A stretch of DNA of 64,000 nucleotides, from the NCBI GenBank assembly GCA_035516155.1, contig DATJAP010000024.1, forward strand, positions 62,001 to 126,000, in the 5' to 3' direction. This DNA comes from JAJYKN01 sp035516155. GTDB taxonomy: Bacteria > Nitrospirota > UBA9217. Under the pieces are notes generated by a model. That model searched no databases. It had not been told where the DNA came from and saw only the letters and a program-made list of their open reading frames with translations. Positions 54,312 to 63,369 of the stretch are shown here, one piece after another (position 1 is the first letter of the stretch; each line of letters opens with the position of its first letter). A program made the position numbers and the translations under genes.

Positions 54312-55469
54312 ATGAACATGATCAACTCGATACCGGCAATTCTTATTTTGCTTATTCTGTGTGCGGGAGGCTATCATCTTTTCTCTCTCTATTGCGCGTG
54401 GGAATTTTTCCGGAAGGAAAGAAGCGAGACCGCGCTTCCGCCTCACATCCCCGTATCGATTATCAAACCACTCAAGGGCATCGAACCCGAATTCGCGGAA
54501 AACCTCAGGACCTTTTGCGAGCAGGACTATCCCGAATATGAGATCGTGCTCGGATTTTCCGATTCCGCCGATGACGCTATCCCGCGGGTCAAGGAGATGG
54601 TTGATTCCCTTACCGATTGTAACGTCCGTACGGTCATCGGCACGGACCGTCCGCGTGTGAATCCGAAAGTGTCGAATCTCGAAGGGCTTGCGGAGTCGGC
54701 CCGGCACCCCATGCTCGCAATCAGCGACAGCGACATGAGAGTGGACCGATCCTATCTCGGCAGATGCATGGAGGAATACTTCAGCGACCGAAACGTCGGG
54801 CTGGTTACGTCTCTGTACAAGATCTCAAAGCCCGAATCAATCGGCGCCGCGCTGGAGTCCCTGACGATCGCGCTCGACTTCATTCCATCCGTGCTTGTCG
54901 CCCGGCGACTGGAAGGCGTGACGTTCGGATTAGGGGCATCTTTGGTGCTCTCGAAGAAGGCGCTGGAGGAGATTGGCGGCTTTGCCGCGGTCGGCGACTA
55001 CCTTGCAGACGACTACCAGCTCGGCAACCGGCTGTGGAAGCGAGGGTATTCGATCGTTCTTTCCCGGTATGTCATCGAGAATGTTGCGGGTCCCATGAGC
55101 ATCGCCGATTTCTGGAGGCACCAGCTCCGCTGGGCGCGGACCTACCGGGCGTCGAGACCGAAGGGGTTTGCCGGTTACGGCATTACGCACATGGTCCCTT
55201 TTTCCCTGCTCCTCCTCATCACGGAAGGTCCGACCGCCCTATCGCTGTCCGTACTCGGGTCTGCCGTCATGGTGCGGTATGGCCTTGCGTATGTGCTGCA
55301 AAGAAAGGTCATCCACTCACGGCAGTGGCTGAAATGGCTTGTGCTTGTGCCGATCAAGGACATCCTCGGCTTCGGTATCTGGGCTTGGAGCTTCACGAGC
55401 CGGAAAGTCCGCTGGCGGGGCAACGAGTATCGTATCATAAAAGACGGAAAGCTTCGGCAGACGGAGTAG
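54312..55469 (+). CDS. hpnI: Hopanoid biosynthesis glycosyltransferase HpnI
   Basis: 385 residues of the ceramide-glucosyltransferase-like GT21 type. An N-terminal helix (SIPAILILLILCAGGYHLF) is followed by the GT2 fold: VSIIKPLKGIEPEFAENL, DSDMRVDRSYL with the DxD-like acid group, GDYLADDYQLGNRLWKRG and the HQLRWARTYR motif ((Q/R)xxRW), then C-terminal helices. HpnI adds N-acetylglucosamine to bacteriohopanetetrol, which HpnK then deacetylates. The gene is divergent from dxs-hpnG. Confidence 0.92.
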   Translation: MNMINSIPAILILLILCAGGYHLFSLYCAWEFFRKERSETALPPHIPVSIIKPLKGIEPEFAENLRTFCEQDYPEYEIVLGFSDSADDAIPRVKEMVDSLTDCNVRTVIGTDRPRVNPKVSNLEGLAESARHPMLAISDSDMRVDRSYLGRCMEEYFSDRNVGLVTSLYKISKPESIGAALESLTIALDFIPSVLVARRLEGVTFGLGASLVLSKKALEEIGGFAAVGDYLADDYQLGNRLWKRGYSIVLSRYVIENVAGPMSIADFWRHQLRWARTYRASRPKGFAGYGITHMVPFSLLLLITEGPTALSLSVLGSAVMVRYGLAYVLQRKVIHSRQWLKWLVLVPIKDILGFGIWAWSFTSRKVRWRGNEYRIIKDGKLRQTE

Positions 55470-55533
55470 CAGCAGGTCAGGTCTGCAAAGCGGGCCGCCG
55501 CCAAAAAAGCATTTTCATTCCGGCGCATAAACT

Positions 55534-55689
55534 ATGCAATTCTCGGCCCCGTTGCTGTTGCTGATAATGTCCTTGCGCGTGTTTGGCTGCACCGCCATGC
55601 CGTACCCGTACCCCCTGAACAATGACCCATGGCAGATCATGCCAAGCTGCCTGAGGCCCACCTGTCAGGCTGGGGAGCGGTTCATTTGA
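55534..55689 (+). CDS. Possible small lipoprotein
   Basis: 51 residues: MQFSAPLLLLIMSLRVFGC carries a hydrophobic leader and a lipobox-like RVFGC with Cys 19, followed by TAMPYPYPLNNDPWQ and two further Cys. No clear ribosome site is seen, so it is tentative. It lies in the 424-base gap between hpnI and the outer-membrane protein gene, which holds nothing else. Confidence 0.35.
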   Translation: MQFSAPLLLLIMSLRVFGCTAMPYPYPLNNDPWQIMPSCLRPTCQAGERFI

Positions 55690-55893
55690 AAAATATGTTG
55701 TCGATTTTATCAGGAACACACACATTGCAAACAGGGGGGCAATAGTGTCGATGAGAGATATTCAGTTTCTTCGGGTTAATCAGGAGTAACGGTGGTTCAA
55801 TCTGGGCGCACAGATACGGGAAGTATGACGGACAGAAGAACGGTCGGAGGATTTAAATCCTCGACCGTACACAAAAACAGGGAGTCGATCGGA

Positions 55894-57231
55894 ATGCCTC
55901 ATAATCACCGTTTCTTCGTTCAAGGCATCACTACGTTTCTGCTCATGTCCTGTTTTGGCATAGCGGGCGTAGAATGCGTCTACGCCAATGAATTGCTGGC
56001 GGTCGCCTCTTCGCCGACAGAAACTGCAGCGGCTTCGGCGGGGGACAGTGGCGAATATCACACCCCTCTGGCGGGGGAGCCGTATCACACGGTGTTCATG
56101 GGGCAACCCATCGACGTTCCTGCCCAAGACCGTAGGAACGTATCAGCCCTTACCCTCGGCGCAACCTATTATACGCCGAGTCAGGGGGACACCGACGGTT
56201 CTCCCATTTTCGCCCTGTATTTTAAACGGGTATGGGATAAGTCACGGACACGGGATATCGTCAGCATTTTCATCAATGATCTTGAGTACGACCGGACACT
56301 CTGGAAGAATCTTGAATTGGTCACCCGTTTTGAAAACAACACGATCCCCGGTGGTCAGGCCGAGGTGTTGAATAACCAGTTAATCGATGCGACTTCCCAG
56401 GAATACGGTACAATCATGGCATCCATCGGGCCGGGTCTTCGGTTTAAGGTGGCTCCCTTCCAGGTCGATAACGATCTGAGGCTCCAGCTTTTAGCCCGGA
56501 CTGGTTATTTTTACGACCACCGGGTGGCCGATACAGGGCCGAATATGGTACTGCCACCCGATACGATGCTGTATGGCGCGAAGCTGCGGGCTCGCTATGA
56601 TGGCATGCGCCGCAACATCCTGGAACTTCCCCATCAAGGCATCGCTGCCGGCTTCGACTTGGATTTCACAAACCGGGATAAGTGGGCGGATTTTGGCTCA
56701 CCCCCCAACGTTTTCACGAAGCATAACACCCAGGACTATACTCAGGCGAGCGGGTATGTCATGGCTGTCAGCAGCATCCCCGGCCTGTCCGAGAAAAACA
56801 AGATTGTGGTCAGTTACCATGGCGGCACGTCCGAAAAGAGCAGTGTTGATCGTTATAATGCATTCCGTATCAGCGGTGGTCCTCTTCCCGGCGAATCAGA
56901 CGACCTCTCTCGAGTCGATTATCCCGGTACCATGTTCGGCTTGATTCCCGTGGCAAATTATAACATGGTGGCAGTGGAATGCCGGCGCGAGCTCACGTTC
57001 TTCATGTATCTTCACCTGCGCGGTACCTATATCGAGGCGTCCCGGTCCAGCATCGTCGGGACAAACCAGGTGGGATTCGTGACCAATTACGGAAAGAATG
57101 CCCTCATTGGCCTGGACACTGGCTTTTTATGGAATTCCGAGCTTTACCTGGCCTACGAGTGGGATTCCGGCTTCATCCGCAATGGCACGCCGGGCAGCGG
57201 TCTAATCCTCACCTGGAACAAGAGCTTATGA
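55894..57231 (+). CDS. Outer-membrane barrel protein of unknown function in the hopanoid locus
   Basis: 445 residues from the ATG at 55894 (a GGAG lies 13 bases before). A longer GTG-started frame begins at 55792. A signal peptide (GITTFLLMSCFGIAGVECVYA) is followed by a protein of alternating amphipathic strands rich in Tyr, Phe and Gly: VSALTLGATYYTPSQGD, IFALYFKRVWDKS, LELVTRFENNT, FMYLHLRGTYIEA, ALIGLDTGFLWNSELYLAYE. It looks like a full-size outer-membrane beta-barrel. I know no named family. Its place between hpnI and hpnJ suggests a link to the outer membrane that hopanoids stiffen, but this is inference. Confidence 0.7.
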   Translation: MPHNHRFFVQGITTFLLMSCFGIAGVECVYANELLAVASSPTETAAASAGDSGEYHTPLAGEPYHTVFMGQPIDVPAQDRRNVSALTLGATYYTPSQGDTDGSPIFALYFKRVWDKSRTRDIVSIFINDLEYDRTLWKNLELVTRFENNTIPGGQAEVLNNQLIDATSQEYGTIMASIGPGLRFKVAPFQVDNDLRLQLLARTGYFYDHRVADTGPNMVLPPDTMLYGAKLRARYDGMRRNILELPHQGIAAGFDLDFTNRDKWADFGSPPNVFTKHNTQDYTQASGYVMAVSSIPGLSEKNKIVVSYHGGTSEKSSVDRYNAFRISGGPLPGESDDLSRVDYPGTMFGLIPVANYNMVAVECRRELTFFMYLHLRGTYIEASRSSIVGTNQVGFVTNYGKNALIGLDTGFLWNSELYLAYEWDSGFIRNGTPGSGLILTWNKSL

Positions 57232-57847
57232 CCGTCATCCGTTCGAGTCGGAGAGAACAAGCAGGACACTGCCGGCCGGTCATGGATGGACATGATTGAG
57301 CAAAAGAACCTTACAGGCGGTCCACGGAACTACATTCTATATAAGTTCCCTTCTTTTGGTCCGGCCCAACATTGTCGGCAGGGTGGACATCGGTTTTGGT
57401 AACGAGGGGACAGCTGTATTTGATGGTCTCAGCTACCCATTCCGAGTGAGCCGCTTTTTCTCGCGGAGCCCGGGAATGGGTCGTCCTATAAAACGGCAGC
57501 TGACGCGTGCTTTCTTATAAAATCAATAAGATGCTTCAATTTTTCATTAACCCGTTGGGCGATAAGGTAAACCGCCCTTAAGTTGGATAACTTGCTATAA
57601 TATATTGTTTTTAAATGGTAAATTTATTTTCAACCGCTGAATGCAGGATTATGGATGACCGCGATAGAGTTGAGTGGTTTGTAAAATAATACTTTTGTTG
57701 CATTGATATTTTTAAAGAATAGAGCTATCGTTTTACTAATTGTGGGTGTGTGCGCGATGGAAACGAGCGGAAAATTTCGCTAATTGATTGACAAATCCAT
57801 CCATTTTAAATAGAATTCCACTTCGAAAAGGAAATGATATCTGTTTT
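57232..57847. other. Gap with a surface-antigen remnant
   Basis: 616 bases. The left part contains the remnant listed at 57359-57442; the right part (57530-57790) is strongly AT-rich and may hold the promoter for the idi-like to hpnA run, although no clear -35/-10 pair stands out. Confidence 0.5.
57359..57442 (+). pseudogene. C-terminal remnant of an Omp85/surface-antigen-like barrel
   Basis: The frame reads VRPNIVGRVDIGFGNEGTAV then FDGLSYPF, very like the last strands of surface-antigen (D15/Omp85) proteins, which end in VDxGxGxEGxA...F. In an intact gene the Phe would be followed by a stop; here the frame runs on. No upstream part is found. Confidence 0.45.
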
Positions 57848-58390
57848 ATGGAGAAACAGGAAGAGCGGATTGTCACGGTCGATGAAAATGACAATGTGAT
57901 CGGCGAAGAGGCCAAGGAAAAGTGTCATGACGGGGGAGGGATCCTGCATCGTGGCTTTCTCGCCATGGTTCTCAATAATGCGGGGGAATTGCTGCTGACC
58001 CGAAGAAGCGACAAGAAGAGATTGTGGCCCGGGTTCTGGGACGGCACCGTCGCCAGCCATGTGTTCAGGGGAGAGGATTACGTACACGCTTCAATGCGGC
58101 GGTTAAGAGAGGAAATAGGGCTCGTGACCGACCAGGTGCGGTATACGTTCAAGTTCCGCTACAAAGCCGGCTATAACGGCGTCGGTACGGAGCATGAAAT
58201 ATGCGCCGTGACTATCGTCCGCGGCGTTGAAACGGACGGACTTTTTTACGACCGCAATGAGATATCGGAAGTCAGACTGGTGGATTTGAACGTATTGATG
58301 AAGGCAATCAAGAGGAACGGACATCTCTACACCCCGTGGCTCATTCTCGCGATGGAGCATATGGCCGGGGGATCGTTCGGCGGACATTAA
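57848..58390 (+). CDS. IDI-like Nudix hydrolase without the catalytic Cys
   Basis: 180 residues from the ATG at 57848 (AAAAGGA site about 14 bases before). The sequence follows type I isopentenyl-diphosphate isomerase: H27 and H34 in CHDGGGILHRGF, LLTRRSDKKRLWPGFWD, H71 with the Nudix helix GEDYVHASMRRLREEIGL, E115 and E117 in GTEHEICAV, and TPW near the end. The metal ligands are kept. The catalytic Cys of E. coli IDI (Cys67, in VCGHP) is replaced by Ala69 (VASHV). It may isomerise by other means or hydrolyse diphosphates. First gene before hpnJ. Confidence 0.82.
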   Translation: MEKQEERIVTVDENDNVIGEEAKEKCHDGGGILHRGFLAMVLNNAGELLLTRRSDKKRLWPGFWDGTVASHVFRGEDYVHASMRRLREEIGLVTDQVRYTFKFRYKAGYNGVGTEHEICAVTIVRGVETDGLFYDRNEISEVRLVDLNVLMKAIKRNGHLYTPWLILAMEHMAGGSFGGH

Positions 58391-58521
58391 TTCCTGCGAG
58401 GAGGACGCTGCATGGCAATGTTTGTCGCGGATATTCTCCTCGTTTTTTACTCCAGGATGCCATACCGGGAAGAGTAACGGAGCGACTTGCTCAAGTCGGG
58501 CTTTAAAGGGGGGGAAATAAG

Positions 58522-59946
58522 GTGCGAACACTGCTTCTCAACCCGCCGTCGTACGCGGGGATTGACGGTGGGGCCGGTTCACGATATCAGGCGCGGCGTG
58601 AAATCCGCTCCTTCTGGTATCCTACGTGGCTGGCGTACCCGGCAGGCCTTATTTCGGAAAGCCGTCTCGTTGATGCTCCTGCCAATAGTTTAGGCAGGGA
58701 TGAGGTGATCCGTCTCGCGAATGGATACGACTTAATTGTCATGAGTACCAGCACTCCGACCGTTTCTCATGATGTCGGGCTCGCCGGAGTGCTGAAGGAA
58801 CACTATCCGCATGTCAAAATCGGACTTGTTGGCCCTCACCCGATGGTGCTTCCCGTGGAAACCATGATGATGTCGGAAGCCCTCGATTTCGTCACCACGG
58901 GAGAGTATGATTATACTCTTGCCGAAATCGCCGACGGAGTCCCGCTTGACCGCGTCAGGGGAATTGTCTTCCGCTCAAAGGGTAACCTGGTGCGTACGCC
59001 GGACAGATCGCTCATCGAGGATCTCGACGCGCTACCCTTTGTAAGCAGGATCTACGCGCGGGACCTCACGATTGAGAACTATTACAACGGCTACTTGCTG
59101 CATCCGTACGTTTCTCTTTATACCGGCCGCGGATGTCGCTCGCGGTGCACGTACTGCCTGTGGCCCCAGACGATCTCCGGGCATGCCTACCGGGTGAGAA
59201 GCGTGGAAAACGTGTATGATGAAATGGCCCTTGCCAGGCGGCTGTTCCCGCAGGTGAAGGAGTTTTTCTTTGACGATGACACGTTGACCCAGGATACGGC
59301 GAGGGCCGAAAAGCTTGCCCGGAGAATAAAACCGCTGGGGATGACATGGTCGTGCAATGCGCGGGCGAACGTCAAAAAGGAAACACTCAAGGTGATGAAA
59401 GAAAGCGGTTTGCGTTTGCTGACCGTGGGGTTTGAATCGGGCAACCAGAAAATACTCGACAACATGAAAAAAGGCATCCATCTCGGCCAGGCACGGGAAT
59501 TTATGAAGGCGACAAAAGAGCTGGGCATTCGCGTCCACGGGGCCTTTATTCTGGGGCTGCCGGGTGAAACGAAAGAAACCATTGAAGAGACTGTTCGGTA
59601 TGCGCTGGAGCTCGACCCCTACAGCATCCAAGTCTCTCTGGTGGCCCCCTATCCCGGAACCGAGATGTATGCGCAGGGACTCAAAGAGGGCTGGATCGTG
59701 CGGGCAGGTGAACAGCTGTTGAAAGACGGGATCCAGAACGCCGCCGTCTCCTACGAAGGACTTTCCCGGGAATATATTTTTGAGGCGGTGGAGCGTTTCT
59801 ACCGCCGCTTCTATCTCAGACCCCGTCCGATCCTGAGGATCATGAAGGAAATGCTTCGCGACAGGCATGCATTTGTCCGCCGCGTGAGGGAAGGAGCGGA
59901 GTTTTTCTCGTTTATGGCAAGGCGGAAAGAGGTGGTCCAAACGTAA
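58522..59946 (+). CDS. hpnJ: Hopanoid biosynthesis radical SAM protein HpnJ
   Basis: 474 residues from a GTG behind GGGGGGAAATAAG. The N-terminal ~170 residues form a B12-binding-like domain (TLLLNPPSY start and VGPHPMVLPVE). The radical SAM core has the cluster motif GRGCRSRCTYC near residue 210, then FFFDDDTLT and GFESGNQKILDNMKKG. HpnJ contracts or rearranges the glycosylated side chain to the cyclitol ether of bacteriohopanetetrol. It meets hpnK at a TAATG overlap. Confidence 0.93.
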   Translation: MRTLLLNPPSYAGIDGGAGSRYQARREIRSFWYPTWLAYPAGLISESRLVDAPANSLGRDEVIRLANGYDLIVMSTSTPTVSHDVGLAGVLKEHYPHVKIGLVGPHPMVLPVETMMMSEALDFVTTGEYDYTLAEIADGVPLDRVRGIVFRSKGNLVRTPDRSLIEDLDALPFVSRIYARDLTIENYYNGYLLHPYVSLYTGRGCRSRCTYCLWPQTISGHAYRVRSVENVYDEMALARRLFPQVKEFFFDDDTLTQDTARAEKLARRIKPLGMTWSCNARANVKKETLKVMKESGLRLLTVGFESGNQKILDNMKKGIHLGQAREFMKATKELGIRVHGAFILGLPGETKETIEETVRYALELDPYSIQVSLVAPYPGTEMYAQGLKEGWIVRAGEQLLKDGIQNAAVSYEGLSREYIFEAVERFYRRFYLRPRPILRIMKEMLRDRHAFVRRVREGAEFFSFMARRKEVVQT

Positions 59947-60821
59947 TGGCGCGCGTTGAAAAAAAATACGCGGTCATCGTGGCTGATGATTTCGGCAGTT
60001 CCTCTTCAGTGAACCTCGCCGTCGCCGAAGCGTATGACAGGGGAATACTCACTGCGGCGAGCCTCATGGCGGGAGGGGCCGCCTTCGAGGAGGCCGTGGA
60101 GATAGCCCGGAAGCGAAGGGGCCTTTCCGTCGGGCTTCATGTGACACTCTGTGACGGAAGGGCCGTTCTGCCCTGTTCCGAAATCCCCGGTCTTGCTGAT
60201 TCCCGCGGCCGTTTCGAAAACAGCCCCACAAGGGCCTGGATGAAATACCGCCGTGCCGGTCTTCTGGGCCAGCTCGACCGCGAAATCGAAGCGCAGTTCG
60301 AACGGTTGGAAAAGGCGGGTGTCCAGCCAACGCACATAGATGGCCACCACCACCTCCACATGCATCCCGCGATATTCGAGCTGCTTTGCAGGCATGCGTC
60401 ACGGCGGGGGATTCGATGGGTCCGGATACCCCGTGAGCCCCTGTCCGTCCTGCTCCGTTTTCCCTCCTCCGGACGCGGCGCCATGCCCTTCATTGAATGG
60501 GCGGTTTTTGCGGTTTTGGGGAGAATGCATGGAAGAACAGCGCGCGAGTACGGACTGCGGTCCCTCGATGCTGTGTACGGGTTGGCGCGGACCGGGCAGT
60601 GCGACGAGCGGTACCTGCTGCACATTTTCGACCGGGCCGGCAGCTCCCTGGAAATTTTCCTGCACCCCGACGCCGCAACCGAGGCGGGACAGCGCGAACT
60701 AGAAGCCCTGACCTCCGGCGCGGCACGCGCCGCGCTCGCTGCACGCGGAGTGGTCTTTGCGGGATACCGGGAACTTTCCGCGGAGGCGGCTGTTCCGGAC
60801 AGCGCTATGGAGAGCGTATGA
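59946..60821 (+). CDS. hpnK: Hopanoid biosynthesis deacetylase HpnK (YdjC/ChbG family)
   Basis: 291 residues. The YdjC-type metal site is seen as IVADDFGSSSSVN (Asp pair) and THIDGHHHLHMHP (His cluster), with VGLHVTLCDGRAV between them. HpnK removes the acetyl group from N-acetylglucosaminyl-bacteriohopanetetrol made by HpnI, giving the glucosamine form that HpnJ uses. It begins in the TAATG overlap with hpnJ and ends in an ATGA overlap with the small membrane protein gene. Confidence 0.92.
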   Translation: MARVEKKYAVIVADDFGSSSSVNLAVAEAYDRGILTAASLMAGGAAFEEAVEIARKRRGLSVGLHVTLCDGRAVLPCSEIPGLADSRGRFENSPTRAWMKYRRAGLLGQLDREIEAQFERLEKAGVQPTHIDGHHHLHMHPAIFELLCRHASRRGIRWVRIPREPLSVLLRFPSSGRGAMPFIEWAVFAVLGRMHGRTAREYGLRSLDAVYGLARTGQCDERYLLHIFDRAGSSLEIFLHPDAATEAGQRELEALTSGAARAALAARGVVFAGYRELSAEAAVPDSAMESV

Positions 60822-61345
60822 AAACATATATCGTCGTTCTGATAGCCGCATTCTCCGCGGCAGTAGGCGAGTCCCTCCTGAGTTTCGGCATGAGGAGATA
60901 CGGATCGTTGAACCTTGCGGAGCCGTCCCAATGGCTCGTACTGGTCTCTTCGGTAATCCTAAATCGCTACGTATTTCTGGGAGTCGTCTTTCTGGGCATT
61001 TTCTTTTTTCTCTATCTCGCCGCCCTCTCATGGGCGGACCTCAGTTTCATCCTGCCGCTGACCGCGGTGTCATACCTCTTCGCCGCGCTGCTGGCAAAGT
61101 TTTTCCTCAAGGAAGAGGTTTCATGGTATCGCTGGATCGGCACGATTGTCATTGTGATCGGCATCGCCATGGTAGCGTTCGGCGGCAAATCACGATCGGT
61201 CGTCCCCCTCCCGGACCTCCTCCCTGCGGATCCGCAGGGTATCACGGCAGGGCTGACGGAAGCTGACCGTCATTCCTGCGATTTTTTCGCTCAAAGAACT
61301 CCCAGCCTCGATAAGACGGCAATACGGGAAGAGGGGAAGCAATGA
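60818..61345 (+). CDS. Small DMT/EamA-type membrane protein of the hopanoid operon
   Basis: 175 residues, coupled to hpnK (ATGA) and to shc (ATGA). Four membrane helices: YIVVLIAAFSAAVGESLL, WLVLVSSVILNRYVFLGVVF (continuing into LGIFFFLYLAALSW), LSFILPLTAVSYLFAALLAK and YRWIGTIVIVIGIAMVAF. KFFLKEEVSWYRWIG is the drug/metabolite transporter (SMR/ArnE-ArnF-like) signature. A soluble tail of about 60 residues follows. ArnE/ArnF flip aminosugar-linked lipids, so a role in moving glucosaminyl hopanoid across the membrane is a reasonable guess. Confidence 0.82.
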   Translation: MKTYIVVLIAAFSAAVGESLLSFGMRRYGSLNLAEPSQWLVLVSSVILNRYVFLGVVFLGIFFFLYLAALSWADLSFILPLTAVSYLFAALLAKFFLKEEVSWYRWIGTIVIVIGIAMVAFGGKSRSVVPLPDLLPADPQGITAGLTEADRHSCDFFAQRTPSLDKTAIREEGKQ

Positions 61346-63369
61346 AGAGGCTATCCATCAACGAAAACGAAAAAAAACCGGATTACCGGAGAGGTTCCGG
61401 GGATGTGGCCGGCATTGTGTCTGAAATACAGGAAAACGAATCCCGTGCTTTCCCGGGGCGCTTGTCGTCTGCCAGACCGGTATCAGAAGCCGTGAGAAAA
61501 ACATTGTCCTATTACCTTGACCAGCAGCACCCGGACGGGTACTGGTGGTACGAGCTGGAATCCAACGTCACTATGGTATCGGAGTACCTGATGCTCCTTC
61601 ATTTCCTGGGGCTGCGGGACAAAGAACGGGACAGAAAGATCGTACACAACATTCTTCGAAACCAGCGGGCGGACGGGACATGGTCGCTGTTCTACGGGGG
61701 AAGAGGCGACCTCAGCACTACCGTTGAAGCGTATTGCGCCCTGAAACTGGCGGGTTTTTCCGCCGCCGATGAGCCGCTGATGAAGGCCAGAGAATTCATC
61801 CTCCGGGAGGGAGGAGTGGAGGCATCGAGAGTATTCACCAAAATATACCTCGCCCTTTTCAACCTCTACGACTGGCGGGCGATCCCTTCCATTCCCGTTG
61901 AGATCAATATGTTTCCTGCCTGGTTTCCTCTGAACATCTACAACTTCTCGAGCTGGGCGCGGTCCACGCTCGTGCCTCTGGCAATGGTCTGCACGTTCAA
62001 GCCCGTAAGGACATTGAACCCTGGCATGACGCTCCGGGAGCTGTACCAAGGACCGGCCAGGGTACCGCCGATTACGTCCGGCAAGCTGCCGAGCCTCTCG
62101 TGGAAGAGGATATTTATCGCCTTTGACAAGCTCATCAAGATGTACGAGCGCCTACCGTTCAAACCCTTTAGAAAGACGGCCCTTAAGAGGACTGAACAAT
62201 GGATCCTCGACCACCAGGAGCCGACCGGAGACTGGGGGGGCATACAGCCCGCCATGATCAACTCGACCCTCGCGCTTGCTGCGATGGGGTATCCGAACAC
62301 GGCGGAACCGGTACGAAAAGGGCTGGAAGCGCTGAAGAAATTTACCATCGAAAACGACCAGGAGCTCATTCTTCAATCATGCATCTCCCCCGTATGGGAC
62401 ACCGCTCTCACGTCCCTTGCGATGATCCACGCGGGAATGGACAAAAACCATCCGTCACTGAAAAAGGCATGCGCCTGGCTGGCTTCGAAACAGATTTTCC
62501 GGCGGGGCGATTGGAGTGTCAAAAAACCCTTACTCGAACCCGGCGGCTGGGCTTTCGAGTTCGAGAACAGCTGGTACCCCGATGTGGACGACTCCGCTGT
62601 CGTTCTTTTGCTCCTCAACAAATGCGTGGATGAGCATTCCGTCACACAGGAGAACCTCTCCCGGGGCCTGCGCTGGATCCTGGGGATGCAGGGAACAGAT
62701 GGCGGGTGGGGCTCATTTGACGTGGACAACGACATGAAGATCCTGAACCAGCTTCTGTTCGGGGATTTGGAGGCCATGATAGACCCCAGCACACCCGACC
62801 TCACCGGGAGGGTCCTTGAGCTTCTTGGCTCGCTAGGATACGGTCGCTCGAACAACGTGGTCAGGCGTGCGACGGCGTTTCTTATGCGCACCCAGGAAAA
62901 AGAAGGCTCGTGGTGGGGACGGTGGGGCGTCAATCACCTCTACGGAACGAGCACCGTGCTGACAGGGCTGAAGGCGGTAGGAGAAGACATGTCGAGTCTG
63001 TACATCAGGAAGGCGGTGCAGTGGCTCAAATCGAAGCAGAACGCCGACGGGGGGTGGGGCGAGGACTGCGAATCCTACCGTCAATCCCCTTCAAACGCCT
63101 GCACGGAACGGAGCACCATCTCGCAGACCGCTTGGGCAATTATGGCTTTGATCGCCGCGGGCGAAGCAGACAGTAGAGAAGTCATGAACGGGATGACGTA
63201 CCTTCTCAACAGGCAAAGGGCCGACGGCACGTGGGATGAGAAAGAGTTTACGGGCACGGGGTTTCCGAAGTACTTCTATCTCCGGTATCATAATTACCGG
63301 AATTGCTTTCCTCTGATGGCCTTCGGCAAGTATCTCTCCGCGCTCGGGAACGAGGCGGCCGGGCCATGA
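61342..63369 (+). CDS. shc: Squalene-hopene cyclase
   Basis: 675 residues, normal size. It cyclises squalene to hopene and hopanol at the membrane face. The catalytic acid motif is DVDD at residues 414-417 (WYPDVDDSAVV; most enzymes have DDTA, here DDSA). QW repeats are visible, e.g. LDQQHPDGYWWYELE near 55, LRNQRADGTWSLFYGG, LDHQEPTGDWGGIQPAM, MQGTDGGWGSFDVDN and SKQNADGGWGEDCESY. A GTGFPKYFYLRYHNYR end piece matches the family. It starts and ends in ATGA overlaps. Confidence 0.97.
   Translation: MKRLSINENEKKPDYRRGSGDVAGIVSEIQENESRAFPGRLSSARPVSEAVRKTLSYYLDQQHPDGYWWYELESNVTMVSEYLMLLHFLGLRDKERDRKIVHNILRNQRADGTWSLFYGGRGDLSTTVEAYCALKLAGFSAADEPLMKAREFILREGGVEASRVFTKIYLALFNLYDWRAIPSIPVEINMFPAWFPLNIYNFSSWARSTLVPLAMVCTFKPVRTLNPGMTLRELYQGPARVPPITSGKLPSLSWKRIFIAFDKLIKMYERLPFKPFRKTALKRTEQWILDHQEPTGDWGGIQPAMINSTLALAAMGYPNTAEPVRKGLEALKKFTIENDQELILQSCISPVWDTALTSLAMIHAGMDKNHPSLKKACAWLASKQIFRRGDWSVKKPLLEPGGWAFEFENSWYPDVDDSAVVLLLLNKCVDEHSVTQENLSRGLRWILGMQGTDGGWGSFDVDNDMKILNQLLFGDLEAMIDPSTPDLTGRVLELLGSLGYGRSNNVVRRATAFLMRTQEKEGSWWGRWGVNHLYGTSTVLTGLKAVGEDMSSLYIRKAVQWLKSKQNADGGWGEDCESYRQSPSNACTERSTISQTAWAIMALIAAGEADSREVMNGMTYLLNRQRADGTWDEKEFTGTGFPKYFYLRYHNYRNCFPLMAFGKYLSALGNEAAGP

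Noticed and set aside
59032..59940. 302-codon minus-strand frame opposite hpnJ
   Set aside because: The plus strand carries the radical SAM cluster motif and the operon overlaps; this frame is a shadow.
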